In this document: piece by piece, positions 33,576 to 44,245 of the stretch
Numbering within the stretch: the stretch's first letter is position 1
How the letters are laid out: the number at the start of each line of letters is the position of its first letter
Assembly (NCBI GenBank): GCA_023213315.1
Contig: JAKCPI010005231.1
Location: 1 to 64,000 of the forward strand
DNA from: Euborellia annulipes
Lineage: Eukaryota > Arthropoda > Insecta > Dermaptera > Anisolabididae
Direction of reading: 5' to 3'
Length of the DNA stretch: 64,000 nucleotides
Notes under the pieces: generated by a model
What the model was told of the DNA's origin: nothing
What the model saw: the letters and a program-made list of their open reading frames with translations, nothing else
Databases searched by the model: none
Position numbers and translations under genes: made by a program

Positions 33576-34183
33576 AGAAAGTGATAAATCACCTTAATTT
33601 TGTCAAAGAAATGACAAATGAATAAAATAAAAAAATAAATGATTATATTGATATATTGAGTATTATATTTATTATAGACTATTATATTCATAGGTATTAT
33701 TTGAACACTCCAACTTCTCATTCAAATGCTAAGAAAGTTAAATATTCATTATTGAAACTCTCTCTTCTAACAATGATAATAAATAATCTCTATTCAAGTC
33801 CTATAATAATAAAACAAAAATTTAGAAAAATTAATTTTCCAAACATTTAGCAATTATAAAATATCAAAGAAAAGAAAATTCAATAAAAAAACAAAACTTT
33901 CAGCCCTGGCAAGATTGTTGCTGTTAAGCAATGCCAAAGCAAGGCTGAATTTCGGTAGGGGGCCCAAGAAACAAGTGTGTGGAACGTAAACATCGCTATT
34001 AACTATGTTAAATTATACAATTTTTACTATAAAGCTCTAATGGCTTCTGCACCCCGAAAGGGGAAATTTAAATGAAAAACAAAACTATCAAAAATACAAT
34101 CAAAAATAATTAGAATTTTTTTTTTTAAATATTAGTTATAAAATGAAATTTTGTTTATAAATAAATTAATTTTGTTAACATAC

Positions 34184-34306
34184 CAACGGCTGTACAAACA
34201 CCCCAAAATCTTGTGATTGGGATGATGATATCCCAAAACCATTGACAGGCAGGTTCATCTCTCCGATATGCAGGCAATTTCGTTCGATGCATAATTCAAA
34301 TAAATA
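34184..34306 (-). CDS. Start-codon exon of an unidentified minus-strand gene
   Basis: A strong acceptor (tttttctttatttttcag) at 34307 is followed by 14 nt of leader and ATG at 34292. Thirty-six codons run to a GTATGT donor after 34184, leaving one base of a split codon. The peptide begins MHRTKLPAYRRDEPACQWFW and continues DIIIPITRFWGVCTAV. So a basic N-terminus precedes a hydrophobic segment that may be a membrane span or signal anchor. An in-frame TGA just upstream supports this ATG. An acceptor before the start codon implies an upstream untranslated exon. I found no downstream coding exon and do not recognise the family. Confidence 0.5.
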
Positions 34307-34379
34307 CTGAAAAATAAAGAAAAAACTTCACTAGAAAAATTTTTAAGGATGATGTTTTTTTTTAAATAAATAATTATAA

Positions 34380-34600
34380 ATATTTAAGCACTGAAAGGTG
34401 GGTGACACATAGTGTATATTAAATAGTTGCGTCGCGGCGAGCGGTGGATCGCCGACTGACGCGGCGGTGGTAGCAGCGACGGAGGCGGCGACGACGCCTC
34501 TCTCATAAGAGAGGGGAGGGGCCGCCGCCCTCTCCGGGAATCCCCTAGCGCCCTTAACCAGTTGAATGGGGAAACCACGCGCTGATGACAACCCTAATAG
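34380..34600 (-). promoter_or_regulatory. GC-rich, CpG-rich block upstream of the exon
   Basis: This is a sharp GC island (gtcgcggcgagcggtggatcgcc, ggcggcgacgacgcc, aggggaggggccgccgcc) beginning ~75 bp upstream of the 34184-34306 exon on its strand. Its position and composition suit a promoter or untranslated first exon. It contains a ctctctcataagagag palindrome. Open frames here lack family resemblance. Confidence 0.3.
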
Positions 34601-34854
34601 CTGTTAAATTCGCCAAACTATTTAAGCATAAACCCTTCTAGCCTGCTCAGTAAGATATTATTTGCTTCTATGGGAAGGATTTCAACACAATACCTTTAGA
34701 ATCCCTAGGAGAGATTTATAAGCGTTTGGTGTATGAAAAATTATTAAAATAATCGGAAGAAATCTTGATTTAATCAACCATAAGCGACGTAAGAAAGATA
34801 TCAACTCATTTCAGGCAAATGTATACTATGTATAATATTTTTGGATTGTGAAGT

Positions 34855-35115
34855 ATGTCTTTGTGGCTGGAAGTATTTCTAAGGCGGAGTCAAAAAAAAT
34901 TCCAAGACATATTCAGCCAAAATTATTTCTTTTATTGTGCTGTTATTGTGGCGTTTCGGCCACTGAACTAGGCCATCTTCAGAACCGGAAGCGAGATAAA
35001 TTAAAATTAAAATTTCAGCGACACATTCGCATGAGCTCATAAGGACAACGAAAGAATCTTGGCTGTATATGTCTTGGAATTTTTTTTGATTCCGTCTTAG
35101 AAATATTTTTGGATT
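34855..35115. repeat. Inverted pair with hammerhead-like core
   Basis: The arm 'agtatttctaaggcggagtc..attccaagacatattcagcc' matches in reverse '..tggctgtatatgtcttggaatt..gattccgtcttagaaata'. On the minus strand the interior reads CTGAAGA-T-GGCC..GGCC-GAAACGCC at about 34951-34982. Core and helix II are intact, GTC has become GCC, and helix I is weak. Confidence 0.6.
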
Positions 35116-35508
35116 TTACATTGTTAATTAAGATCATTTTGGAAATGAGATTGGGCACTTTTTTTCTACTAAGTTGGAATTTTACAAGAGTTAAAAAATA
35201 ATTGATTTTTGAATTTTAATTTCGAGAAAAAACTGAACATCAGTAAAGTACTAGTACTCTTTGGCTTTTTGTTCAAAAGCTTATTTTCATGCCTCAGGGG
35301 GGTACAGGATTCTCTATTTACTATTAAGCCAAGGGGATATTAAAATATTTAATTCGATAAAGTGTTAAATAAGCAAAAAAAAATTTTTGTATATTTATTG
35401 TATACGAGAAAGTTAAAAATGAAGTGAATGTTGAGGACACGAGGGCCCTTGTTAGGTATAGTATGGGAGGTTTCTATTTGAAAAAAAAACTAAATATGAG
35501 TGGAAGAA

Positions 35509-35536
35509 GCCCACCGAAAGCGGGCAACGCAGCTAG
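35509..35536 (+). mobile_element. Helitron-type 3' terminus
   Basis: Hairpin GCCCaCCgaaaGcGGGC, then aacgcag, CTAG and T. It matches the pattern of the defined Helitron at 515-518. The 5' end was not located. Confidence 0.5.
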
Positions 35537-35721
35537 TTGGTTTTCACTAATTTGGTATATTTTGATTTTTATTTAGATCTTATAAAAAATAATTTAATCT
35601 AGGGTTGAGTTATAATCCTCTGAATTGAATATCATCCACCACTGCATATAAATGAATTGATTATCCTCTCTCTATTAATAAATGGAAGTAAATATCTAAC
35701 AGGAGGTCGAAATTTCCCTGT

Positions 35722-35755
35722 CTAGTTGCCCACCGAAGTTGGGCGACGCAACTAG
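35722..35755 (+). mobile_element. Helitron-type 3' terminus with CTAG-CTAG palindrome
   Basis: CTAGTTGCCCACCGAAGTTGGG.. ends in gacgcaaCTAG-T. Like the 52-518 element, the terminal hairpin is enclosed by CTAGTTG/CAACTAG arms. It lies 219 bp after the terminus at 35536, suggesting tandem insertion. Confidence 0.55.
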
Positions 35756-36161
35756 TTAAGTTTAAATGAAAAAATACGAGAAACAAATCATCCAATTGAA
35801 TGAAACAAGATTTAGATATAAACTGCAAGAATATTCCTATTCTATACTCAGGTTTGTAATCCATATTCTAATCTCTGCTACGTTCCTATTGTATCACCCA
35901 TCCAACAAACTTGTCTTGACTTGCATACTGACCTTTGCAGAGTCAAGCAGAGAGAGCTAACTAAACCAATTAGTCTGTTATTATTTGTCTTTAAATATTT
36001 TATTTATTTATTTTATTAAATTAAAAAAATAAATGCCCACATCGCCTAGAAACAAACTTCGGGCCACCACCATATATACAAATATTTTGTTATATTCCCA
36101 CATTGGCTCCTATGAATACATTTTTATAAATATAGATCACAACTACGTTTATATATAATAC

Positions 36162-36433
36162 CAGGGCCGTAGCCAGAAAACAATTTCGGGGGGGGGGGGT
36201 TTGATTTGGTGGAACAGTAGAAAATCATAAAATCGTTTTAATAAAATAAATAAAATGGTGTTACTTATCATATATATTTATTAGAAAACCATTACCAGAA
36301 TTTTGTTTGTAGTGATTGATTAACTATTATGTTGTGTATAACAACAAAGTAAGACGGGCGCACTAAAATAAATATCTTTTTTATTTCGGGGGGGGGATCA
36401 ATCCCCCTTGATCCCCCCCTGGCTACGGCCTTG
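36162..36433 (+). mobile_element. hAT-type MITE (CAGGGCCGTAGCC family)
   Basis: Independent insertion of the element seen at 1932-2206. Its own target duplication is tataatac (36154-36161, 36434-36441), which proves the element boundaries. Confidence 0.92.
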
Positions 36434-36529
36434 TATAATACATTATATAAATAATAATTTTTAGTAGAGCCATTTACATTTCTAATATTTAAAATAATAA
36501 ACCAAGTATTATTGAACGTGGAGAGATTA

Positions 36530-36845
36530 AATTTACCTCAGAAGTCCTTAAAGTTTAGAAGAAGCGCGAATCTTTGCGGGAGCCCAGCTTGGGCGCGTCC
36601 GCCCCAGGTGACGCCATGTCCTAAATGAAGGATGACATTTTTAACACGGAAGGTGTTTCCCTTATCACTGCCCCCTCACTACTGAGCTCTCTTTGACTCT
36701 GCTATTAAATATAAAGGAAACTTTTCTCATTGACTTAGCATGTAGACTCGAATTCCAGCTGCTCTATGAGAATAGATAGCCAATGGCGTGCCACCTTCGG
36801 ACTAGAGCCTCCGAGAGTGGGGGAGAGGTGGGGGGGGGAATCTTA
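36530..36845. other. GC-richer stretch without a call
   Basis: Contains 'gcgggagcccagcttgggcgcgtccgcc' and a G-rich tail at 36815-36840. No open frame or terminus is convincing. It may be promoter-like or a transposon remnant. Confidence 0.2.
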
Positions 36846-36924
36846 TATTAATATATAATTGGCAAAGATCCAAATTATTTCATTTAGAAAGAATATAAAT
36901 TATTATAAAATAATTTTAATTTAA

Positions 36925-36928
<4 letters not shown>

Positions 36929-36960
<32 letters not shown>

Positions 36961-37200
36961 ATTCACACTTTTTTCTCATTCACACTCACAATCACACACA
37001 CATTCAACAGTCTTTTCGGCAACTTAGGCCATTTAAGACTTTAAACGATATCCGTTATTTATTATTATACATATTGGGGTCCAGGCATTCTTATATAAAC
37101 CATTTGGTATCCAAATGCCTTATATAAAATCATCGGACTGCCTGGGGTCCGAACCCGTGACGTTTAGTATACGAGGTTAGCACGCTAACCTCTACGCCAA
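36929..37200 (-). mobile_element. SINE family 1
   Basis: Target duplication ttaaagag at 36921-36928 and 37201-37208. A 32-nt poly-T tail, body palindrome and tRNA-like head are present, truncated a few bases short of the usual gggc start. Confidence 0.88.
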
Positions 37201-37324
37201 TTAAAGAGAAGTTATAAAACATATCTCTATAAAAAAATACATTTGAAACAGATAGCCAATTTTTACTTTCTCGAAATGATTGCTAGGATAAGAAAATATA
37301 AATATTTTTTTATGTTTATAAATT

Positions 37325-38000
37325 TGATATTTTACTTTCTCTTACCTATATGTATATGTTAATTTACGAACATATATATAGAGAGAAAGTATTGGTTTCA
37401 TGTCAAAAATTCGATGTCGAGATTTTGACGAATATACACGTTTTGAGGTCCCCTGAATCCAAAAAAGTGGTTTTCGCGACATGGTCTGTCTGTGGGTCTG
37501 TGAACAAAATATCTCAAGAACGAAAAGAGCTAGGAGGTTGAAATTTTATATTTAAGTTAGGCACCCCCCATGGGACGTAACACGAAGCTTTTCAACAAAA
37601 TCGACCAAAGAGTTCTAGTACTTTACTGATGCACAGTTTTTTTGATTTTCTCAAAATTCACTCCAATTTTTTTTTTTAATTCAAAAATCAATTATTTTTT
37701 AGATTCTCTTTAAAATGTATATTTTCATTTTGTCATTGAAATCTTCTGAAGACCACTTTACTCTTGTACTCCATAGAAAAGATAGGAGAAATTGTTGCCA
37801 TGGTAACAAAATATAAATATTTTCACAAATAAATTTTACATCTTGAAAATCGAATGTACCGTAGGCCTTCTGTCGGAAACTAAATACATGTCGACACAAA
37901 AAATCTGGGGTGACAAGCACAGTACACAACTTTCTCTTAACTTCGGTAATCGAAAGTTGTGTACTGTGCTGTGCGCCAGTCACACCAGATTTTTTTTTTT
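37325..38000 (+). repeat. Family A copy, nearly complete
   Basis: Both ends are present: terminal palindrome at 37325-37388 and long hairpin at 37905-37998. The microsatellite is short (gtctgtctgtgggtctgtg) and is followed by tgaacaaaatatctcaagaacg as in the 1884 copy. Confidence 0.8.
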
Positions 38001-38034
38001 AATAATTTTTCCTCAAAAAAAAAAAGTTTGTCAT

Positions 38035-38200
38035 TAATTACGTTTAATAAGATGCTCCAGAGAGTTGGGGGATGGCTAACTATGTGGTCGTGTTCAGTTG
38101 TATAATTATTCACTTTAGAGACCTCTTCCATCCAGCCCCTCGACTATCTGGAACTCGTTTGAACGTCTCTCTTCTTTCTATAAAAAAAGAATCAAAATAA
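38035..38200 (-). other. Unit X copy 2: exon- or promoter-like segment
   Basis: On the minus strand a 5' 'agacgttcaaacgagttcc' region precedes ATGGAAGAGGTC and stays open for 24 codons to CTTATTAAAC|GTAATT. Of the three unit X copies this alone has an ATG in frame. The donor has C instead of G at its last exon position. Confidence 0.3.
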
Positions 38201-39114
38201 CAAAACACATTGTAGTAAAATACTTTTTACTGTAATCTAATAATGTTATGAGTGAAAAAAAATATTAACAAATGACCATCCAACCAACCCTAAAAAAGAG
38301 TTAAATAAATATAATTAATTAATGTTAAAAAGGGAATATCCGTCCATTGAAAATGGTTAATACAAATAAGGAAATATAGTACTTGAAGGAAATTAGGTAA
38401 ATGGACTGTCCGATAAGAGTAGATTTATATCCCCCTAAATAAATGGAACATCCACCTTTAGATCATCCAGGATATTTTCTTTAGTTAATGGAAAGGACAC
38501 TGACGAAAATAGATGATGAAATGGCTATTAAAAATAAGTTGAAGTGTCAAATAATGACCAGGGCTCGAGGATGCTCAAGCTCCATTGCCATTAATCTTTG
38601 TAAAGAATTTTACTTTTTCTTCACAAGATAGAAAGTACCAAGTGCAAAGTATCTTTAAATACTGTCATTTAACTAGAGAAAAATTTACTAATAAATCATA
38701 ATTTTATTTTTTTTGTAATATTGTTTGAAGATTTGAATCAGTGGTTCCCAACCTGGGGGCGATTGCTCCCAAGTGGGCGATTTGGGATATTAGGGGGGCG
38801 ATAAATAAGCGGGGGCGGTTGGGGGCGATGAATATTCAAAGGGGGAAAAATTATTAGAGTTAACTAAAATTTAAAAGATAAATCAAAGAGAAAAATCTCC
38901 TATTTACAGAATGGTCAGGAAAGAAGAGGAAAAAATTTTGACATAAAAATAAAATAGTCTGAAGATAATTCTAATCTAGAATTGAAACTTCCCAATCTAG
39001 AATTGATTAATAATTTTTGTCATTTTTCTTTTAAATAAAGATTGACCGAAAAAAGATCCATTTTTGTTATTTTCTTCATAAAAACAAAATTATTATTAGA
39101 TTTTTAAAAGGTTA

Positions 39115-39289
39115 CGCCAGGAAAGAAATCAGACAAAAATTTAATCAATCAATTTTTATCTAATTTTACTAACTACCAGATTGTCCTGAGGAAGGATGCA
39201 TTTGCGTCCGAAACGTCGGCAATCGAAATTAAAAATTAGATAAAGATTGATTACATTGTTGTCTGATTTCTTTCCTGGATTCCATCCTA
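39115..39289. repeat. Palindromic unit with a hammerhead in its loop
   Basis: ccaggaaagaaatcagacaa pairs with ttgtctgatttctttcctgg, and the match continues inward (aatcaatc, tatctaatttt / aaaattagata). Unlike the other loci there is one ribozyme core, located in the loop. Inserted in the hAT element, so younger than it. Confidence 0.75.
39179..39224 (+). ncRNA. Hammerhead ribozyme candidate, type I
   Basis: Helix I is GATTGTC/GGCAATC (7 bp, one G-U). The core is CTGAGGA, then one extra A. Helix II is GGATGC/GCGTCC with loop attt. GAAA is followed by CG and TC, giving a minimal helix III. All invariant hammerhead core positions are present, with cleavage expected after GTC. The extra base between core and helix II recurs in all copies here and is the main doubt. 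Confidence 0.65.
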
Positions 39290-39769
39290 CTCATATTTGA
39301 AAATTTCAACGTTTCAGTCACTATATCTGCAGGTGTTGTATTTTTTCACTTTGAAAAGAAAACGTTATCTGAAGAAATTGAGTGATTCACTTTAAAATAA
39401 AGTACATTTTTGTTAAAAATTTTAAATCATGCAATGAAAATGAAAAGGGGGGCGATAGGTGATAGACAACCTCCAGAAAGGGGCGATGGGCCAAAAAAGG
39501 TTGGGAACCACTGATTTAAATAATGAGAGAGGTAGTTAGTAATTTTTTTCGTTTACTTTATTGATCCTTCTGAACTCACTCACGTTTCGAACTGAGTACA
39601 TTCATCAAATTGCCTTATCATTCAAAGTTTATAAGATTAAATTTTTATATAAAGTTGTATAGTATTGTAAAGTATATAAAAAAATTTCAATTATATTAAA
39701 CATCCTAATCTTTGACTTGAAGCTCGGGATAAAAAATTAACAGTCCTGTGACTTGCTTGTTTGCTATCC

Positions 39770-40205
39770 TCATGGGCGTAGCTAAGGGAGTCTCAGAGGG
39801 TCCCGCTCCCCTCGCCCTACCCCTATAGAAAATTCCTGTGATCCAAAATTTTTGTCCCTTTTCATTATTTTTTATTTATAATATAAAAGTTGTTAGCTTT
39901 TGGATTTTTAGCAGTTCAGGGATCAGTTGTATCTGTGCGACTATGTTTTTTCGATTGATCTCTTTAAAAATAAAAAGCCATTTTATTTTTCAAATTGGTT
40001 CATTTCTAGCCTACATTTAGAATTCTACAAAAATTTCATCAGAAATTATGATTAATTTACGTTTTGAGATGGATAAATTTAAAAAATTCCGGGAGAGAAA
40101 CCTTCGGCCCACCACTTCAGCTGGGAGGAAGGGAAGTTCTTCATACCCCCAGGCTCCCCCCTCTCTGAAGGATGCAGATCACATGCCCACCCTAACTATG
40201 TCCAT
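39770..40205. mobile_element. Possible degenerate hAT remnant
   Basis: 'catgggcgtagctaaggg' at 39772 resembles hAT termini seen elsewhere, with GC-rich 'ccccaggctcccccctc' near 40150. No matching right end or duplication, so weak. Confidence 0.25.
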
Positions 40206-40595
40206 CCCTTTATCTTAGTGATGTTCATGATAAGGGAAGACAAAAGGGCAAATATTGAAATATTATCTTTTTATTAAAATTATTATTTTATTAGAATCGA
40301 GCAAAAACTCATTTCACTGATTGCAATTAGAATTTTTAGTAATTTCTCTGTTTTTATATTATTTTTTTTTTATCAAAATGCTACAAATTGAATTAGAAAG
40401 AAGAATTCTATCCTTAAAATTAGTTGTCTTTATATATTTTCTGAACCGTGAAAAAGGATTTTCTTTATTAATTTTTAACTTAATAATCTATTGTTTTTTG
40501 ACCTTTTAATACTAGATGACCCTGGTTCCTACTCTCTCTACCCTTTTCTCCCATCACCCAATTCCCCTTTCTCTCGCTCTACTGGCTACAGACAC

Positions 40596-40765
40596 GTAAA
40601 AATCTGGTGGGACTGGCGCACAGCACACAACTTTCTCTTACCTTCGGTAATCGAAAGTTGTATACTGTGCTTGTCACACCAGATTTTTTGTGTCTACATG
40701 TATTTAGTTTCAGACAGTACGGTACATTCTATTTTCAAGATGTACAATTTATAAGTAGCCTATAG
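40596..40765 (-). repeat. Family A 3'-end fragment
   Basis: The terminal hairpin (aatctggtgggactggcg .. cttgtcacaccagatt) is followed by the 'gtctacatgtatttagtttcagacagtacgg' segment. The rest of the element is missing. Confidence 0.65.
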
Positions 40766-40939
40766 CAAAATATTTATAAATAAAGAATTATATATATATC
40801 ATGTGTTGGTCCATGAGGTAATTATGAAAAACATATAACCAAGTGATTTATTAATTTAAACAAGCGAAAAATGTATCAATAGGCAGGGACCTACTGCCGG
40901 GAGTCGCACGACGGATCCGTCGATTTAAGCTCAACATGC

Positions 40940-41190
40940 CCTAATATTTATATTTTATTACCATGTTTTGTGATATAAAATAAATTTATTATGAAAATAC
41001 AAAAAAAAAGCCGGAAATTTTGGGAAAAAGGGGATGCGCGAGAGGCGCCAAAAGCTTGAATCGTCTTGGGCAGAGGGGCGAGCGGCCCCCTTCGCCCCCA
41101 CCTGGATACGCTACTGTGTGTGAATATGTGTGTGTCAGTGTAAGTGTGAATGAGAAAAAAGTGTGAATGTTTTTTATATAAAAAAAAAAA
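40940..41190 (+). mobile_element. hAT right-end fragment joined to SINE tail
   Basis: 'gatgcgcgagaggcgccaaaagc' through 'cccacctggatacgctactg' (41117) matches the right half of 48884-49159. Directly after it 'tgtgtgaatatgtg..agtgtgaatgagaaaaaagtgtgaatg' and a poly-A are the SINE family 1 tail. The junction suggests the tail is a truncated SINE or was captured. Confidence 0.5.
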
Positions 41191-41199
41191 ATTCACTGT

Positions 41200-43039
41200 C
41201 AAGGACTATAGGCCTACTATTAAAAATAAGAAAAAGATAATTACTTTTTCATAAAGATGCACCATAATAAGTTGGCAAAATTCATTTGAAGAAATCCATT
41301 CAGGTGTTGGTTTCTGCTATCGCTCGCTTACTATCTAAACAAAAAAATCTCAAAATGTTAAATAAAAAACTCATATTCAAAATTAATTCTCTTTTGATGA
41401 ATTAATTATGAATACAAGTTGACATCCTCGGCTGAAAAATAAAATGGGAAACATTTATTTTTTTTTAATAGTTTATACATATAATAGTTTTTACATAAAA
41501 AATATTATTTTAAATACACAACACAAATTCACACAATTAAGCTTCGTTTGAAGAAGTTGAGGCGTAGAGGCGTCTTCTTCATAGAGTATTGTCTTTGTTG
41601 ATGTCTTTTTCATCTTCATAGAGTATGCATTTGTTGATATGTATTCTTGTTCTTCATAGTCTTCGAAGAATGAATGTACGTACTTCACTCACAATTCTTC
41701 CTTTTTGTTCTTCGCATAAAATGCATAAAAATCAGAAAAGAAAGATCATAAAGATCTTAAAAAAAAAGCTTTAGAAGTGTAAAAATTTCATATTCATTAA
41801 GTGTGACCACTCTCCCAAATTCAAATATCATTGTTGTTTAAGTGAAGCTAAGCTAAAGGGACCTATATTTAAATATTATTGCGCCCGGGGAGAGTGATCC
41901 CCCTCACCTCTATCATTTCCTAATATAATAAAAATCGAAGGACATGCATTTAATTTTGGCCGAAGAGAACATTCAAAGGCATAAGGCCTATTTAATTTTG
42001 TCCGAATAGAAGAAAATTGTTGTATTTTCATTGGACTTATCATCTTAACACAAGGATCCGAACTGAACTGAGTACTGATGATGAAATACCTGCCTAAATC
42101 TATTTATCATTTATCGAAAGGTTGTTATTACTCTCCACAAGAGAATCTTTATATTCACTTGCTGTTCGAAATCAATGTGATCCGAATCAAGAATCCAATG
42201 AAACATGACAAATTTCGGTTTTTGAGTTATATCAAAAATAAAAAAAAAAATAAAAAACAAGAACTCGTCTCTTCCTTCCAAACTCTAGACTGCCTAACGT
42301 CTAACAGGGGTAAACAGTGATTTTTGATTGCATGCTGATTTTCTAGCGAATGGAAATCCGAGAGAGCTCAAGTTTACAAAAAAATTTACAAAAAAATAAT
42401 GTCCCTTAATTCTAACAACAATTGAAATAATAAAGCAGAATAAAAAAATACAGTAGATTGACATTTTGAAGTTTCAATAAATAGAGAAAAAATAAAATTT
42501 GGTTTCGTTGATATGATGAGAAAAATCTTTTGTATTTGTTCTTAAATAGAAATTCTTAAAATATTTTTATGAATTCGACTCATGCTTAAACCAAGGATTA
42601 AGTGATGAGGTATACCTATAGATAAAAATTTTTTAAAAATTCCAAAATATATCAAATAAATTTTTCTCTTAATAAATTGAATAAGTGTTTGCTTATTAAC
42701 ATTTTATAATTTTTGTGAGTTTTCTTTTATCTAAAAAAGTTCCAAATAATTCAGAAGGACTTGTAGGGACTTCTTTTAATGATTCACACTCATGTCACAT
42801 ATAAATTAATATTCAACCATTAAAGGAATTTACAAATTAATTTAGAGCATTTGAAGTTTGATCCAAGGACTCTATATAGAGAATTGCAAATTAATTTGTA
42901 TATGGTATTTGAATGTGAACTGCTGATGAAGAAGTGCCTAAAATACTTCAAAAAAAATTATGAAACAATTATTAAATAAATTTTATACTAAGAAAAATTA
43001 TAAAATTTTAATTAGCAGTCACTTAAGTCAAGGACTGAC
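41200..43039. other. Mostly AT-rich region without a supported gene
   Basis: A minus-strand frame at 41491-41688 includes repeated cttcatagagtat units (41580-41660). It reads as a simple repeat and shows no family likeness. 'agataattactttttcataaagatgc' near 41237 may be a decayed unit X. Confidence 0.3.
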
Positions 43040-43047
43040 TGTAGATA

Positions 43048-43332
43048 CAGTGGCGTCATTTGGGGGGGGCAGGGGGAGGCATTTGCCCCCCCCCCCAAGG
43101 GCTCTGATTTTTATAAAATTTTATATTATTCTAAATAAAATGCTCCAAAATACATCTACGAGTATACAAACTGTACAAAATTAAACAATTAATTAAATTA
43201 AATATGTTTTGGCTAAATTTGAGTACCCGTTTGTAAGTAAATTTTAAGAAAAAAATGTTTGCCCCCCAAGAAAAAATTTGCCCCCCCAAGAAAAAATTTG
43301 CCCCCCAAGAAAAAGTTGAAATGACGCCACTG
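43048..43332 (+). mobile_element. hAT MITE (CAGTGGCGTCATTT family)
   Basis: TIRs CAGTGGCGTCATTT and AAATGACGCCACTG with exact target duplication tgtagata (43040-43047, 43333-43340). Near the right end three tandem ~17-bp units (ttgccccccaagaaaaa) are visible. Confidence 0.92.
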
Positions 43333-43340
43333 TGTAGATA

Positions 43341-44160
43341 TAATCCAAATAAACCATTTATGCACTTAAAATGTAAAAAATTTTATAACTATAAATTTAA
43401 TTTTTATTTTGCTTTTTACAATTTTTACTTATATAACTATTGCTTGCGGAAGAAGAGTAAAGAGACAATGGAGTTATTATATATAAATCAAATTCTTAAT
43501 TAATTATAAAATTGAACATTTTACATTTACAAGATAGCTACTTTCGAAGAAATTTTTCAAACAAAATAAAAAATATTAATTTTATTAAATTTAAATAAAA
43601 TTAAATTAAATTATTTTTTGTACTGAATCTCTAAATTTGAAATCTTTTAAGCATTTGAAACTCCCATTTTTTTTTAGACTTCTTGGCTTTACTCGTTTTT
43701 CGCAAGCAATAATAAAAATAATAAAAATAAGCGGATCTGAGGGGATTTAGGAGTTGAAAAAAAACCCTTCGAAATTAAAAATTGACAAAAACAAATTTTA
43801 ACAAGTCTAAAAACAAATTTTGAAAATTAAACATTTAAATTTATAGAAACCGTCCCCTTCATCATCGATGACAGGATCTGCTTATTAAAAATAAAGAGGA
43901 GACTCAGATTGGTAAAAATATTTGCAGCCAATTAATAAATTTTGTAGCAAAATTGTTTAGTTTTGGTTTTTGTGTTTATATTGATATTAAAAGCTTTATT
44001 ATGTGTATGTGTAGTTTAAAAATGGCTGCTTCAATTAATTAATTTGTTTAACTTTTTTGATGAAATTTCTTTAATTTGAATATTTGATTCAAAATATAAT
44101 TTTTAGTTTGTAAATAAAGAATTAAAAAATCTAAATGGGCCTTATGTCCATTCCTACTCC
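43341..44160. other. AT-rich region, nothing supported
   Basis: Long A and T runs with stops in all frames. No terminus or tRNA box. Confidence 0.35.
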
Positions 44161-44182
44161 TATAGAGAGGGCATGTAAATAC

Positions 44183-44245
44183 CTTGTTTCATTTCCATCC
44201 TCCATTTCCATCGAATCGCTCGAAGAATACACTGAAAGAGAAGCC
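44183..44245 (-). CDS. Possible small start-codon exon
   Basis: On the minus strand tttttagcttcag|GGCTTCTC has an acceptor, and ATGGAAATGGAGG starts at 44211 and runs to ACAAG|GTATTT. That would encode MEMEDGNET plus a split codon. The exon would be 63 nt. It lies in a GC-richer stretch that extends to about 44400. There is no homology support and such signals can arise by chance. Confidence 0.2.

Larger units (their letters stand above)
38739..39513 (+). mobile_element. hAT element (CAGTGGTTCCCAACC family)
   Basis: TIRs CAGTGGTTCCCAACC and GGTTGGGAACCACTG. Target duplication atttgaat/atttaaat (one mismatch). 'ggggcgat' motifs repeat near both ends. A 175-bp palindromic hammerhead unit sits inside it at 39115-39289. 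Confidence 0.88.

Noticed and set aside
38488..38634. 45-codon plus-strand ORF beginning MERTLTKIDDEM
   Set aside because: Protein-like composition and an acceptor-like ttttctttag upstream, but no homology, no downstream exon and short length. Not enough to call.
41491..41688. 65-codon minus-strand ORF rich in Glu, Thr, Tyr
   Set aside because: Generated by repeated cttcatagagtat units, with no family likeness.
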